Positions 44,569 through 53,133 of a stretch of 64,000 nucleotides of DNA are shown piece after piece. The stretch covers positions 1,426,001-1,490,000 of the forward strand of contig NZ_CP196351.1 in the NCBI RefSeq assembly GCF_051668705.1, given 5' to 3'. The notes under the pieces are model-generated. The model made no database searches, was not told the DNA's origin, and saw nothing but the letters and a program-made list of their open reading frames with translations. Each line of letters opens with the position of its first letter. Within the stretch, counting starts at the first letter, position 1. Origin of the DNA: Alterisphingorhabdus sp051668705. Its GTDB lineage: Bacteria > Pseudomonadota > Alphaproteobacteria > Sphingomonadales > Sphingomonadaceae. The translations under genes were made by a program, and so were the position numbers.

Positions 44569-45425
44569 AAAGTCTCTCCAATCCGGTCCCACCGTGCAGC
44601 AGAGAACCATGTCCATGGCAATACCCATGATGCTGAACCATCAGTAGAAAATACTGTAAAGGCGGCTTTCCCAACCAGATTATCCTGCGGCACAAAACCT
44701 ATGCCGCGACCGGCAATTTGTTGAAAGCGGCTGTCCTGACTGCGGTCACGATTATCGCCCATCAGGAACAGGCTATTGGCTGGCACGACAAAGACTTCGG
44801 TACTGTCTGCAATCGGCACATTAACAAGGTCCAGAACTTCATAGCTTTTGCCATTGGGCAATGTTTCGCGAAAACGTGGATAACGGCATTGCTCCACACC
44901 ATTGCTGGACCGCTCTTGAAAACGCGCTTCGGAGCAAGGATGTTCGCCAGATTGAGAAGAGGCATCGAGCATGTTCTGAGTTACCGGAATAACCAGATCG
45001 TCAATCTTCTCTTTGCGGATGGCCTCTCCATTGAGATGCAAAGTCCCGGAGATCATCTGCACAGTGTCACCGGGCAGACCGATAACGCGCTTGATATAAT
45101 CTTCTTCATTGGTTGGCGGTGCCTTAAACACCACAACATCGCCGCGCTCTGGCTGTGACGCCAATATGCGGCCTGGAATAAGGGGAACAGAAAAGGGCAG
45201 GCTGTGCTTGCTAAATCCATATGACCATTTGGAAACAAACAGATAATCGCCGATGAGCAGGCGCGGCTGCATAGATTCAGACGGAATATTGAACGGTGAA
45301 AATACAAAGCTGCGGAAAATAAAAATAACCAGCAGCAGCTTGGCGAGAAATTTTATAAAGTCACTCGTCTCTTCGCGCGTTGATTTTGCTTCTGCGCTTG
45401 AATTATTTGCTTTCACTTCAGCCAT
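44565..45425 (-). CDS. lepB: signal peptidase I
   Basis: Removes signal peptides at the outer face of the inner membrane. From the ATG at 45425 the protein has 286 residues, with one anchor helix (about 24-42) and then the catalytic serine S51 in IPSESMQPRL and the lysine K112 in EEDYIKRVIGLPGD. The GDNRDRSQDSR box is intact. A 60-residue insertion with two cysteines (CSEARFQE, VEQCRYP) lies between the lysine and the GDNRD box, a frequent alphaproteobacterial feature. The longer frame from 45521 is less likely, as the membrane anchor normally begins near residue 20-25. Confidence 0.92.
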   Translation of the reverse strand: MAEVKANNSSAEAKSTREETSDFIKFLAKLLLVIFIFRSFVFSPFNIPSESMQPRLLIGDYLFVSKWSYGFSKHSLPFSVPLIPGRILASQPERGDVVVFKAPPTNEEDYIKRVIGLPGDTVQMISGTLHLNGEAIRKEKIDDLVIPVTQNMLDASSQSGEHPCSEARFQERSSNGVEQCRYPRFRETLPNGKSYEVLDLVNVPIADSTEVFVVPANSLFLMGDNRDRSQDSRFQQIAGRGIGFVPQDNLVGKAAFTVFSTDGSASWVLPWTWFSAARWDRIGETF

Positions 45426-45507
45426 CTTAAAACCATCTTTTATAATTGTCTGCTGGATATCGGTGCTTTGACCGTAGCTGCGGTGAAGGTCAACCGCCTT
45501 AGTATTT

Positions 45508-45521
45508 TTGGTGATCATCAA
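45508..45521. promoter_or_regulatory. FNR/Crp-like box between lepB and pgi
   Basis: TTGGTGATCATCAA at 45508-45521 matches the FNR consensus (TTGAT-N4-ATCAA) at nine of ten positions and is the heart of a 20-base near-palindrome (45505-45524, TTTTTG ... CAAAAA). It lies about 80 bases from lepB and 90 bases from pgi in a divergent interval. Whether it serves a promoter of pgi or of lepB is unclear. The Crp-type regulator of this window has a Crp-like recognition helix, so it need not be the ligand. Confidence 0.35.
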
Positions 45522-45615
45522 AAATGAATGAGAGAGAATATAAGCTGTTCAATGCCAGTGGATTTGGCTATCTCTACATCATCCCAAATCAACAATCTGA
45601 TCGAAAAGTGGCTTT

Positions 45616-47130
45616 ATGACCGGAAATAGCAATTGGCTACGCGAAACCGCTAATCACAATAGCAAAATGCTAGACCTGTTTGCGCAGGATGATAAGCGTA
45701 CTCAGCAATTCTCTGTGACGCTCGATATAGTTGACGAGCCATTATATGCAGATTTTTCAAAAACCCATCTTACATCATCAGCAATAGACCAATTTATCGC
45801 GCTTGCAGACCAACAGGGGCTTCGCGGCATGCAGCAACGGCTGTTCGGTGCCGAGATTGTCAATCCCACTGAAGAGCGGGCCGCCACCCATAGCGCAGAA
45901 CGCGGCTCAGGCGATGAAATAGCCGTCGATAACGCCAAAATGCTGCGCAACCGCATGTATGCGCTCATTGGTGCTATTGATTCTGGCCTTTTTGGTGAGA
46001 TTAAACATCTTATCCATATTGGCATCGGTGGATCTGCTTTAGGCCCCGACATGCTATGTGATGCTTTGGCGCGCAATCATGATCGATATGATGTACATAT
46101 TGTCTCCAATATCGATGGTGCTGCTTTGCAAGAAGCCTTGAAAGCCTGCGATCCGCAGCACACCATGATTGCGATTGCATCCAAAACATTCACAACGACA
46201 GAGACGTTGCGCAATGCCGATAGTGCTCTCAACTGGCTCAGAGAAAATGGTGTTGATGACCCTTATGGCCGATGTGTGGCGCTGACTGCTGCGCCGGACA
46301 AAGCGAGCGAATGGGGCGTTGATGATGGGCGGATATTGCCTTTTGCTGAAACTGTAGGCGGGCGATATTCCCTATGGTCCAGCATCGGTTTTCCCTTTGC
46401 TTTGGCCGCAGGGCCAGAGGCTTTTGACCAATTGCTTGCTGGTGCGGCGACCATGGATCAACATTTTGCCGAAGCAGATTTGGCTGAGAACATCCCATTT
46501 CTGGCGGCCTGTGTAGACCTGTTCTACTGTCGTGGCAGAATGGCGCAAACTCGCGCCGTCTTCGCTTATGATGAGCGGCTGCGTTTGCTGCCCGATTATC
46601 TTCAACAGTTAGAGATGGAGAGCAATGGCAAATCTGCCCTGCTAGACGGCGGGAAGGTGACAGAACCAACAGCGCCTATTACCTGGGGCGGTGTGGGAAC
46701 AGATGCTCAGCATGCCGTTTTCCAGCTATTGCATCAGGGCAGTCATGAAATCCCTGTAGAGTTCATAGCATCATCAACCCCCGGACATGATTTGGATGCA
46801 GAGCATCATGCTATCTTGCTCACAAACTGCTTTGCGCAAGCAGCGGCATTGATGACAGGCAAATCATCTGATGACCAACATAAGCACTATGTCGGTGACC
46901 GTCCGTCCACAACCATATTGGTGGAGGATGTGACACCAGCAATGTTGGGCGCGCTTATTGCCTTTTACGAACACCGTGTTTTCACCAATGCTGTATTGAT
47001 GGGAATAAACCCATTTGACCAATATGGTGTTGAGCTGGGCAAGGCTATGGCCAAAGCCATGTCGGCCGAAGGAAATGCACAATTTGACCCTTCAACTGAA
47101 GCGTTAATGGCCAAGGCCGGTTTGAAATAA
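45616..47130 (+). CDS. pgi: glucose-6-phosphate isomerase
   Basis: Interconverts glucose 6-phosphate and fructose 6-phosphate. The 504-residue protein has the sugar-phosphate motifs HIGIGGSALGPDMLCDAL (about 134-151), SKTFTTTETLRNA, the LQQLEMESNGKSA region with the catalytic glutamate, and GVELGKAMA near the C-terminus. Length is at the short end of the bacterial PGI family. It is followed by gor 35 bases later on the same strand, so NADPH generation and use may be linked. Confidence 0.96.
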   Translation: MTGNSNWLRETANHNSKMLDLFAQDDKRTQQFSVTLDIVDEPLYADFSKTHLTSSAIDQFIALADQQGLRGMQQRLFGAEIVNPTEERAATHSAERGSGDEIAVDNAKMLRNRMYALIGAIDSGLFGEIKHLIHIGIGGSALGPDMLCDALARNHDRYDVHIVSNIDGAALQEALKACDPQHTMIAIASKTFTTTETLRNADSALNWLRENGVDDPYGRCVALTAAPDKASEWGVDDGRILPFAETVGGRYSLWSSIGFPFALAAGPEAFDQLLAGAATMDQHFAEADLAENIPFLAACVDLFYCRGRMAQTRAVFAYDERLRLLPDYLQQLEMESNGKSALLDGGKVTEPTAPITWGGVGTDAQHAVFQLLHQGSHEIPVEFIASSTPGHDLDAEHHAILLTNCFAQAAALMTGKSSDDQHKHYVGDRPSTTILVEDVTPAMLGALIAFYEHRVFTNAVLMGINPFDQYGVELGKAMAKAMSAEGNAQFDPSTEALMAKAGLK

Positions 47131-47165
47131 TACACAAAATGAAAATACTCTAATGGAGAGAGCGA

Positions 47166-48518
47166 ATGCCAGAATTTGATTATGACCTTTTTGTAATAGG
47201 CGCAGGGTCAGGCGGAACAAGAGCGGCACGTATCTCTGCCTCGCACGGTGCCAAAGTGGCAATTGCCGAGGAATATCGCGTTGGCGGTACATGTGTTATC
47301 CGCGGTTGTGTGCCCAAAAAGATGTTGGTTTATGGTGCGCATTTCGCAGAAGATCTGCATGAGGCAGAGCGCTTTGGCTGGGATATTAAAGGAGCCAGTT
47401 TCAATTGGCAAAGGCTGCGGGACATTGTGCAAACTGATGTCGACCGGCTGGAAGGGCTTTATGGCCAAACCTTGGACAATAATAAGGTTGAGCTGTTTAA
47501 TGAGCGCGCTACTATCACCGGAGCAAATGAAGTTACACTGGCATCAGGCAAAAAGCTCAGCGCGAGCAAAATACTTGTGGCAACTGGCGGTTGGCCATTT
47601 CCAGCGCAATGTGAGGGTGCGGAACATGCACTGACATCGAACGAGATTTTCCATCTCGACGAATGTCCAAAAAGCATTATCATCATTGGCGGTGGCTATA
47701 TTGCGAACGAATTTGCAGGAATTTTCCATGCCTTTGGCGCAGACGTGACCATAGCAAACCGCTCTGGCGTTATTTTGCGGTCTTATGATCAAGAAATTGT
47801 CGGCAAATTACAGGATATGAGCGTTGCCAAAGGCATTACCTATCGGTTGAATGCACCTTTGCAAAAGATTGAGAAAAATACCGATGGCACTGTGACTGTG
47901 CATTTTCAGGATGAAAAGCCTGCGCAAACGGCGGATGTCATCATGGTAGCGACTGGCCGTTACCCCAATGCTGATAATCTGGGCTTGGAGAATGCGGGGG
48001 TTGCACGTGACAAAGGCGGCGCGATCATCGTTGATGACTATAATAAAACAAATGTCGACAGTATCTATGCCGTTGGTGACGTTACCGATCGTGTGCAGTT
48101 AACGCCGGTGGCCATTCGCGAAGGTCATGCTTTTGCCGATACCGTGTTCGATAATAATCCACGCACCGTCGATTATAGCAATATCCCATCTGCTGTTTTC
48201 TCCAGCCCTCCTATCGCAGCAGTTGGAATGACTGAGAAAGAGGCACGGGAAAAATATGGCGATGATGTTAATGTCTATCGCAGTGACTTTAGGCCAATGA
48301 AGAATGTTGTTTCCGGACGACAGGAACGCGGCCTTTATAAAATGGTGACGGCCGGTCCGGATGATAAAGTGGTAGGCTTACATATGATAGGGCCGGAATC
48401 ATCTGAGATCTTGCAAGCCGCTGCCGTTGCGGTGAAAGCAGGGCTTAGTAAGCAGGATTTTGACGATACAATTGCCCTGCACCCCAGCATGTCAGAAGAA
48501 CTTGTTCTGTTAAAATAG
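47166..48518 (+). CDS. gor: glutathione-disulfide reductase
   Basis: NADPH-dependent flavoenzyme that keeps glutathione reduced. The 450-residue protein has the FAD motif FVIGAGSGGTRAAR, the redox disulfide C43/C48 in GGTCVIRGCVPKK, the NADPH-binding loop IIIGGGYIANEFAGIF and the C-terminal HPSMSEELV with the catalytic His/Glu. The short N-terminus (no long lead) is the plant/proteobacterial gor type. The MAPEG genes elsewhere in the window may use the glutathione it maintains, but this is only an inference. Confidence 0.96.
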   Translation: MPEFDYDLFVIGAGSGGTRAARISASHGAKVAIAEEYRVGGTCVIRGCVPKKMLVYGAHFAEDLHEAERFGWDIKGASFNWQRLRDIVQTDVDRLEGLYGQTLDNNKVELFNERATITGANEVTLASGKKLSASKILVATGGWPFPAQCEGAEHALTSNEIFHLDECPKSIIIIGGGYIANEFAGIFHAFGADVTIANRSGVILRSYDQEIVGKLQDMSVAKGITYRLNAPLQKIEKNTDGTVTVHFQDEKPAQTADVIMVATGRYPNADNLGLENAGVARDKGGAIIVDDYNKTNVDSIYAVGDVTDRVQLTPVAIREGHAFADTVFDNNPRTVDYSNIPSAVFSSPPIAAVGMTEKEAREKYGDDVNVYRSDFRPMKNVVSGRQERGLYKMVTAGPDDKVVGLHMIGPESSEILQAAAVAVKAGLSKQDFDDTIALHPSMSEELVLLK

Positions 48519-48629
48519 CTGAGCACGACGCTCTAACGATAGACAAAATCTATAGCTATCGGGATTGACCATTTGGTTATTTTAGCGGATGGGACATCCC
48601 AAAATGCTTGATTGTAGCTGAGGATTTAT

Positions 48630-50162
48630 ATGCAAGACATAATTGACGCATTGGAAGCGAAACGCGAATTGTCCCGTCAGGGCGGGGGACAGAAGCGGAT
48701 CGACGCCCAACATGCTAAGGGCAAATTGACAGCACGGGAACGGCTGGACATCTTGCTTGATCCGGGTTCGTTTGAAGAACTTGACCCTTATGTTGAGCAT
48801 AATTGTGTCGATTTTGGCATGGCTGAGCAGAAAATACCTGGCGATGGCGTGGTGACAGGCTCTGGCACTATCAATGGCCGCTTGGTCTTTGTGTATAGTC
48901 AGGATTTTACCGTCTTTGGCGGTTCTTTGTCAGAACGGCATGCGGAAAAAATCTGTAAAGTGCTCGACAATGCCATGAAGGTTGGCGCGCCGGTTATCGG
49001 CCTGAACGATAGCGGCGGTGCGCGTATTCAAGAAGGCGTGGCGTCACTGGGCGGATATGCCGAAGTTTTTCAGCGCAATGTTCTAGCCAGCGGCGTCGTG
49101 CCGCAACTTTCCCTTATCATGGGGCCATGTGCGGGCGGGGCAGTCTATTCGCCAGCGATAACCGATTTCATCTTCATGGTGAAAGACAGCAGCTACATGT
49201 TTGTCACCGGCCCTGATGTCGTAAAAACAGTGACCAACGAAGTCGTGACACAGGAAGAACTGGGCGGAGCAGTTACCCACACAACCAAAACATCGGTTGC
49301 CGATGTTGCTTATGACAATGATATTGAAGCATTGCTTGCCGCCCGCCGGATGATTGATTTTCTGCCATTATCGAACAGGGAAGATGTTCCCGAACGGCCG
49401 ACCGCTGATCATTGGGACCGTATAGAGGATAGTCTGGACACGCTTGTTCCGGCGAACCCTAACACCCCTTATGATATGCATGAGCTGATCGTAAAAATGG
49501 TCGATGAAGGAGACTTTTTCGAAATTCAGCCAAAACATGCTGCCAATATTATTTGCGGTTTCGGCCGGGTTGAAGGGCGCACTGTCGGTATTGTTGCTAA
49601 CCAACCAATGGTGCTGGCCGGTGTTCTGGACATTAATGCTTCTAAAAAATCTGCGCGCTTTGTGCGTTTCTGTGATGCTTTTGACATTCCTATTGTGACA
49701 TTGGTTGATGTTCCCGGGTTTTTGCCAGGCACTGCGCAAGAGCATAATGGCATTATCAAACATGGCGCTAAATTGCTGTTTGCCTATGCCGAAGCGACAG
49801 TACCCAAAATTACCATTATTACGCGCAAAGCCTATGGCGGCGCTTATGACGTCATGGCGTCAAAACATTTGCGCGGTGATTTAAACTATGCGTGGCCAAC
49901 TGCTGAAATCGCAGTCATGGGCGCAAAAGGCGCGGTGGAAATCATCTTCCGCAAAGATGTCGGCGATCCTGACAAAATTGCTGCGCGCACCAAAGAATAT
50001 GAAGACCGTTTCGCCAACCCCTTTGTCGCTGCAAGCAAGGGCTTTATTGATGAGGTTATCATGCCCCATTCAACACGGCGACGGGTTGCTTTAGGCTTAC
50101 GCAAGCTGCGCAATAAGAGCCTGGAAAACCCTTGGAAAAAGCACGACAATATTCCGCTGTGA
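48630..50162 (+). CDS. pccB: propionyl-CoA carboxylase beta subunit (carboxyltransferase)
   Basis: Transfers the carboxyl group from carboxybiotin to propionyl-CoA to make methylmalonyl-CoA. The 510-residue protein has the two acyl-CoA carboxyltransferase domains, the oxyanion-hole glycines in GLNDSGGARIQEG and in PGFLPGTAQEHNGIIKHGAKLL, and the family N-terminal motif QGGGQKRIDAQHAKGKLTARERL. The biotin subunit pccA lies 7 kb downstream, separated by epimerase, mutase and other genes. The 111-bp leader holds two short hairpins (CGATAG/CTATCG and GGG..CCC) of unknown role. Confidence 0.95.
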   Translation: MQDIIDALEAKRELSRQGGGQKRIDAQHAKGKLTARERLDILLDPGSFEELDPYVEHNCVDFGMAEQKIPGDGVVTGSGTINGRLVFVYSQDFTVFGGSLSERHAEKICKVLDNAMKVGAPVIGLNDSGGARIQEGVASLGGYAEVFQRNVLASGVVPQLSLIMGPCAGGAVYSPAITDFIFMVKDSSYMFVTGPDVVKTVTNEVVTQEELGGAVTHTTKTSVADVAYDNDIEALLAARRMIDFLPLSNREDVPERPTADHWDRIEDSLDTLVPANPNTPYDMHELIVKMVDEGDFFEIQPKHAANIICGFGRVEGRTVGIVANQPMVLAGVLDINASKKSARFVRFCDAFDIPIVTLVDVPGFLPGTAQEHNGIIKHGAKLLFAYAEATVPKITIITRKAYGGAYDVMASKHLRGDLNYAWPTAEIAVMGAKGAVEIIFRKDVGDPDKIAARTKEYEDRFANPFVAASKGFIDEVIMPHSTRRRVALGLRKLRNKSLENPWKKHDNIPL

Positions 50163-50263
50163 TTGTTGAATTATGGTCATCGCGGATAAAGCATATGTTT
50201 AGATTGATCCAAAAAATAGATGAAATTATTTTTGTATAATTACGATTTTCAATGCTTTGTTTT

Positions 50264-50347
50264 CGTCATTGCGAGCGAAGCGAAGCAATCCAGAGCGAGG
50301 ATGTGCCACACTGGATTGCCGCGTCGCTATCGCTCCTCGCAATGACG
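50264..50347. repeat. 84-bp imperfect palindromic repeat of the widespread HCERSEAI type
   Basis: CGTCATTGCGAGCGAAGCGA at the left end is inverted as CTCCTCGCAATGACG at the right end, with a middle that pairs CAATCCAG with CTGGATTG. This is the well-known dispersed palindrome whose spurious translation reads RHCERSEAIQ. Such elements sit between genes in many proteobacteria. It is 13 bases from a GIY-YIG gene. A second, shorter copy of its end (ACGTCATTGCGAAGA) lies just beyond that gene, at 50651-50665. Confidence 0.85.
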
Positions 50348-50360
50348 GGGTGGGGGAATT

Positions 50361-50651
50361 ATGAAGCGGCCATGTGTCTATATCGTAGCGAACGGCAGAA
50401 ATGGAACGATTTATACTGGAGTCACATCCGACTTACCTAAACGCATTTATCAGCATCGTGAGGGACTAGTTGACGGATTTAGTAAACGCTATAAGTGCAA
50501 ACTGCTTGTTTGGTATGAGATACATGAAACGATGGAAACAGCTATTTTGAGGGAAAAACAGATCAAAGGCGGTTCGCGGTGCAAGAAACTGGATCTGATT
50601 GAAATGCTTAACCCGCAATGGGGGGATTTATATAATGATATCGTCTGTTAA
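50361..50651 (+). CDS. GIY-YIG nuclease-family small protein
   Basis: A 96-residue protein of the GIY-YIG superfamily: VYIVANGRNGTIYTGVTSD (about 6-24) holds the two tyrosine motifs (VYI and YTG for GIY and YIG). R28/R31 and H35 follow in LPKRIYQHREG, the catalytic glutamate is in ILREKQIKGG, and the C-terminal NPQWGDLYND is conserved. The reading frame is intact. The protein has only the nuclease domain; no DNA-binding partner domain is present. Its gene is framed by two copies of the CGTCATTGCGA repeat end, an arrangement often seen for this family. Cellular function is unknown. Confidence 0.88.
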   Translation: MKRPCVYIVANGRNGTIYTGVTSDLPKRIYQHREGLVDGFSKRYKCKLLVWYEIHETMETAILREKQIKGGSRCKKLDLIEMLNPQWGDLYNDIVC

Positions 50652-50778
50652 CGTCATTGCGAAGACGCTAAACTCGTTTGGGTAGAGGCGGTAACCTTTA
50701 TTCATATTGTGTAAAACTGGTTTGCCTGCTCAAGCCTATTTAGTCTCGCCGCAATGAAGAAAACGATAGGACATTCGT

Positions 50779-51741
50779 ATGCCCTCAGGATTAGTAGCTT
50801 TACTCGATGATGTCGCCGCCATAGCAAGGATTGCGGCTGCGTCTCTTGATGATATTGGCGCTGCGGCGGCGCGTGCTGGCACGAAAACGGCGGGTGTTGT
50901 GATTGACGATGCCGCTGTTACGCCTAGCTATGTCACTGGCTTTTCACCAGCGCGTGAATTGCCGATGATCGCTCGCATTGCGCGCGGCTCCATCTTCAAC
51001 AAGATGGTTATATTGCTGCCCATTGCCGTTTTGTTGGGCCAATTTGCGCCTTTTCTTATCCCAATCATCTTGATTTTGGGCGGGCTTTTCCTCTGTTATG
51101 AAGCCGCAGAAAAAGTGCTGGAGCTGTTTCATGTCGATGAAACCAATGTGCATGATGTCCCTGCGCTGATTGAAGGCGAGGAGCGTGAAAATGAAATGGT
51201 GGCGAGCGCGATCCGCACCGATCTCATATTATCGGCTGAGATTATGGCCATCGCTCTAGCAGAGGTCGCAGATAGCGTCTGGTGGCAACAGGCATTGGTC
51301 TTGGCGTTGATTGGCCTGGTCATCACCGTGGTTGTCTATGGCGTGGTTGCGCTGATCGTTAAGATGGATGATGTCGGCTTACACTTAGCGCAGGAAAATG
51401 AAGGACTGATTGCCAGTTTCGGGCGCGGTCTGGTGGCCTTTATGCCCAAACTGCTCACCACCATCTCGATTATCGGTACGCTGGCCATGGCATGGGTAGG
51501 CGGCGGTTTGTTGGTGCACAATATTGCTGTTCTTGGCTGGCATGGACCGGAGCATTGGATAGAGGCCGTCACGCTGCCTTTGGTAGGCATGGCGCCGGCA
51601 AGCTGGGCCGGATTTGTAGAATGGTTGGTTTTCGCCATATTATCAGGCGTTTTTGGTGTTGCCATTGGGTCAGTAATTGCCTCCATTGCGCATAAATTGC
51701 TGCATAGCAAAGATCAGAGCAAAAAAGAGGAGGCAGCATGA
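50779..51741 (+). CDS. DUF808 family inner-membrane protein (YedI-like)
   Basis: A 320-residue multi-pass membrane protein with the family opening MPSGLVALLDDVAAIARIAAASLDDI and ARAGTKTAGVVIDDAAVTP. It has about seven helices and the LFLCYEAAEKVLELFH motif. Function is unknown. It lies 127 bases after the GIY-YIG gene and its stop overlaps the epimerase start by 4 bases (ATGA), so it belongs to the propionyl-CoA operon by position. A role in the pathway is not implied. Confidence 0.88.
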   Translation: MPSGLVALLDDVAAIARIAAASLDDIGAAAARAGTKTAGVVIDDAAVTPSYVTGFSPARELPMIARIARGSIFNKMVILLPIAVLLGQFAPFLIPIILILGGLFLCYEAAEKVLELFHVDETNVHDVPALIEGEERENEMVASAIRTDLILSAEIMAIALAEVADSVWWQQALVLALIGLVITVVVYGVVALIVKMDDVGLHLAQENEGLIASFGRGLVAFMPKLLTTISIIGTLAMAWVGGGLLVHNIAVLGWHGPEHWIEAVTLPLVGMAPASWAGFVEWLVFAILSGVFGVAIGSVIASIAHKLLHSKDQSKKEEAA

Positions 51742-52184
51742 AATTGGGACCACTCAACCATATTGGCGTTGCTACCCCCAATATGGACGAAGCTATCGCC
51801 TTTTACCGCGACATAATGGGAGCGACAAAGATCCATGAACCTTTCGATATGCCTGCACAGGGCGTGAAAGTGTGCTTTGTCGATACGCCTGCACAGGATG
51901 GTGGAGCTTCAGGTTCATGGGGTACGCAGATTGAGCTTATCGAACCATTGGGCGAGGACTCGCCGATCCATGGTTTTCTTAAGACAAACCCCAAGGGCGG
52001 CCAGCACCATATGTGCTTTGAAGTCCCCGATATTCATAAAGCCAAGGTGGAGCTTGAAGCATTGGGAAAACGCGTCCTAGGGGAGCCGCGCATCGGCGCA
52101 CATGGTACGCTGATATTCTTTGTACACCCTAAGGATATGGGCGGGGTCTTGACCGAGATCATGGAAACGCCGAAGAAGGGCTGA
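51738..52184 (+). CDS. mce: methylmalonyl-CoA epimerase
   Basis: Converts S- to R-methylmalonyl-CoA for the mutase. The 148-residue protein has the vicinal-oxygen-chelate fold with metal ligands in PLNHIGVATPNMDEAI (His12 region), HHMCFEVPDI and GVLTEIME. It overlaps the preceding DUF808 gene by 4 bases and lies two genes before methylmalonyl-CoA mutase. The product is very similar in layout to known Mce. Confidence 0.95.
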   Translation: MKLGPLNHIGVATPNMDEAIAFYRDIMGATKIHEPFDMPAQGVKVCFVDTPAQDGGASGSWGTQIELIEPLGEDSPIHGFLKTNPKGGQHHMCFEVPDIHKAKVELEALGKRVLGEPRIGAHGTLIFFVHPKDMGGVLTEIMETPKKG

Positions 52185-52238
52185 CACAATTTAATCGAGC
52201 GGTTAAAAATCGCCGAGATATATAGGAAAGAGCCAGCT

Positions 52239-53039
52239 ATGACCGAGTTTCAGACGATAAAGTTCAGTATTGCAGACAATATCGCAACCATAACCTTAAA
52301 CCGTCCTGAGCGGCTTAACGCAGCGCCATTAGAGATGGCCGACGATATTAGCGATGCTCTTGGAATGGCAGTGAAGCAAGGCGCGCGCTGTGTTATCATT
52401 ACCGGAGAGGGCCGTGCATTCTGCTCTGGTGCCGATCTTGCAGGAGGCGGTGATAGCAGCAAATCGCGCGGTCTTGGCGGCGATGGCGCCAAATACTCGC
52501 TTAACTATGCCTATAACCCCATGATGCGCACCATTGCTGAATTGCCAATCCCTGTGATTACGGCAGTAAATGGCCCAGCAGCGGGTGTTGGCTGTTCCAT
52601 AGCATTGGCGGGCGACTTTGTTCTGGCGAGTGAGAGCGCCTATTTTCTTCAGGCATTTGTCAATATCGGCCTTGTGCCCGATGGCGGCGCGACATGGATG
52701 TTGCCGCGACTGATCGGCAAAGCGCGCGCGATGGAAATGATGATGCTCGGCGAAAAAATTCGCGCTGACAAAGCACTCGACTGGGGCATGGTTTATAAGG
52801 TTGTCAACAACGACGTGCTTATGGATGAAGCACATAATCTGGCGACACGCTTAGCGGCCGGGCCGACATTGGCTTTGGGTCTAATGCGTCGCACAACAGC
52901 GGAAAATCTGGACCGCAGCTATGCCGAAGCATTGGATGCAGAAGCCAATGCGCAGCGCATTGCGGGTGATAGTGATGACGCAAAAATCGGAGCTATTGCC
53001 TTTTTGAAGAAGGAAAAGGCGGCATTTACAGGTAAGTAA
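52239..53039 (+). CDS. enoyl-CoA hydratase/isomerase family protein
   Basis: A 266-residue crotonase-fold protein with the oxyanion-hole stretches ITGEGRAFCSGADLAGGG and NGPAAGVGCSIALAGD, and the C-terminal GMVYKVVNNDVLMDEA region. The usual catalytic glutamate at the second site is not obvious here (NIGLVPDGGATWMLP), as in several isomerase/hydratase relatives of PaaG type. The reaction is therefore not certain. It sits between epimerase and mutase in the propionyl-CoA region and may process branched or odd-chain acyl-CoAs. Confidence 0.85.
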   Translation: MTEFQTIKFSIADNIATITLNRPERLNAAPLEMADDISDALGMAVKQGARCVIITGEGRAFCSGADLAGGGDSSKSRGLGGDGAKYSLNYAYNPMMRTIAELPIPVITAVNGPAAGVGCSIALAGDFVLASESAYFLQAFVNIGLVPDGGATWMLPRLIGKARAMEMMMLGEKIRADKALDWGMVYKVVNNDVLMDEAHNLATRLAAGPTLALGLMRRTTAENLDRSYAEALDAEANAQRIAGDSDDAKIGAIAFLKKEKAAFTGK

Positions 53040-53057
53040 TCTTATATAGCGCAAGTG

Positions 53058-53111
53058 CTGAGCCTGTCGAAGCACGTCTATAAATTGCGACATGCCCTTG
53101 GACAGGCTCAG
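53058..53111. repeat. palindromic intergenic repeat (REP-like)
   Basis: CTGAGCCTGTC (53058-53068) and GACAGGCTCAG (53101-53111) are an exact 11-bp inverted repeat in the gap before the mutase gene. The GAGCCTGTCGAAG core is a common intergenic palindrome in sphingomonads and other bacteria. It could form a hairpin in the transcript between hydratase and mutase and act on mRNA stability. Confidence 0.65.
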
Positions 53112-53133
53112 GGCTATGGGTTAGTGGCCAAAT

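Noticed and set aside
50252..50440. 62-residue frame reading RHCERSEAIQ
   Set aside because: This is the spurious translation of a dispersed palindromic repeat, not a gene; it is reported as a repeat.
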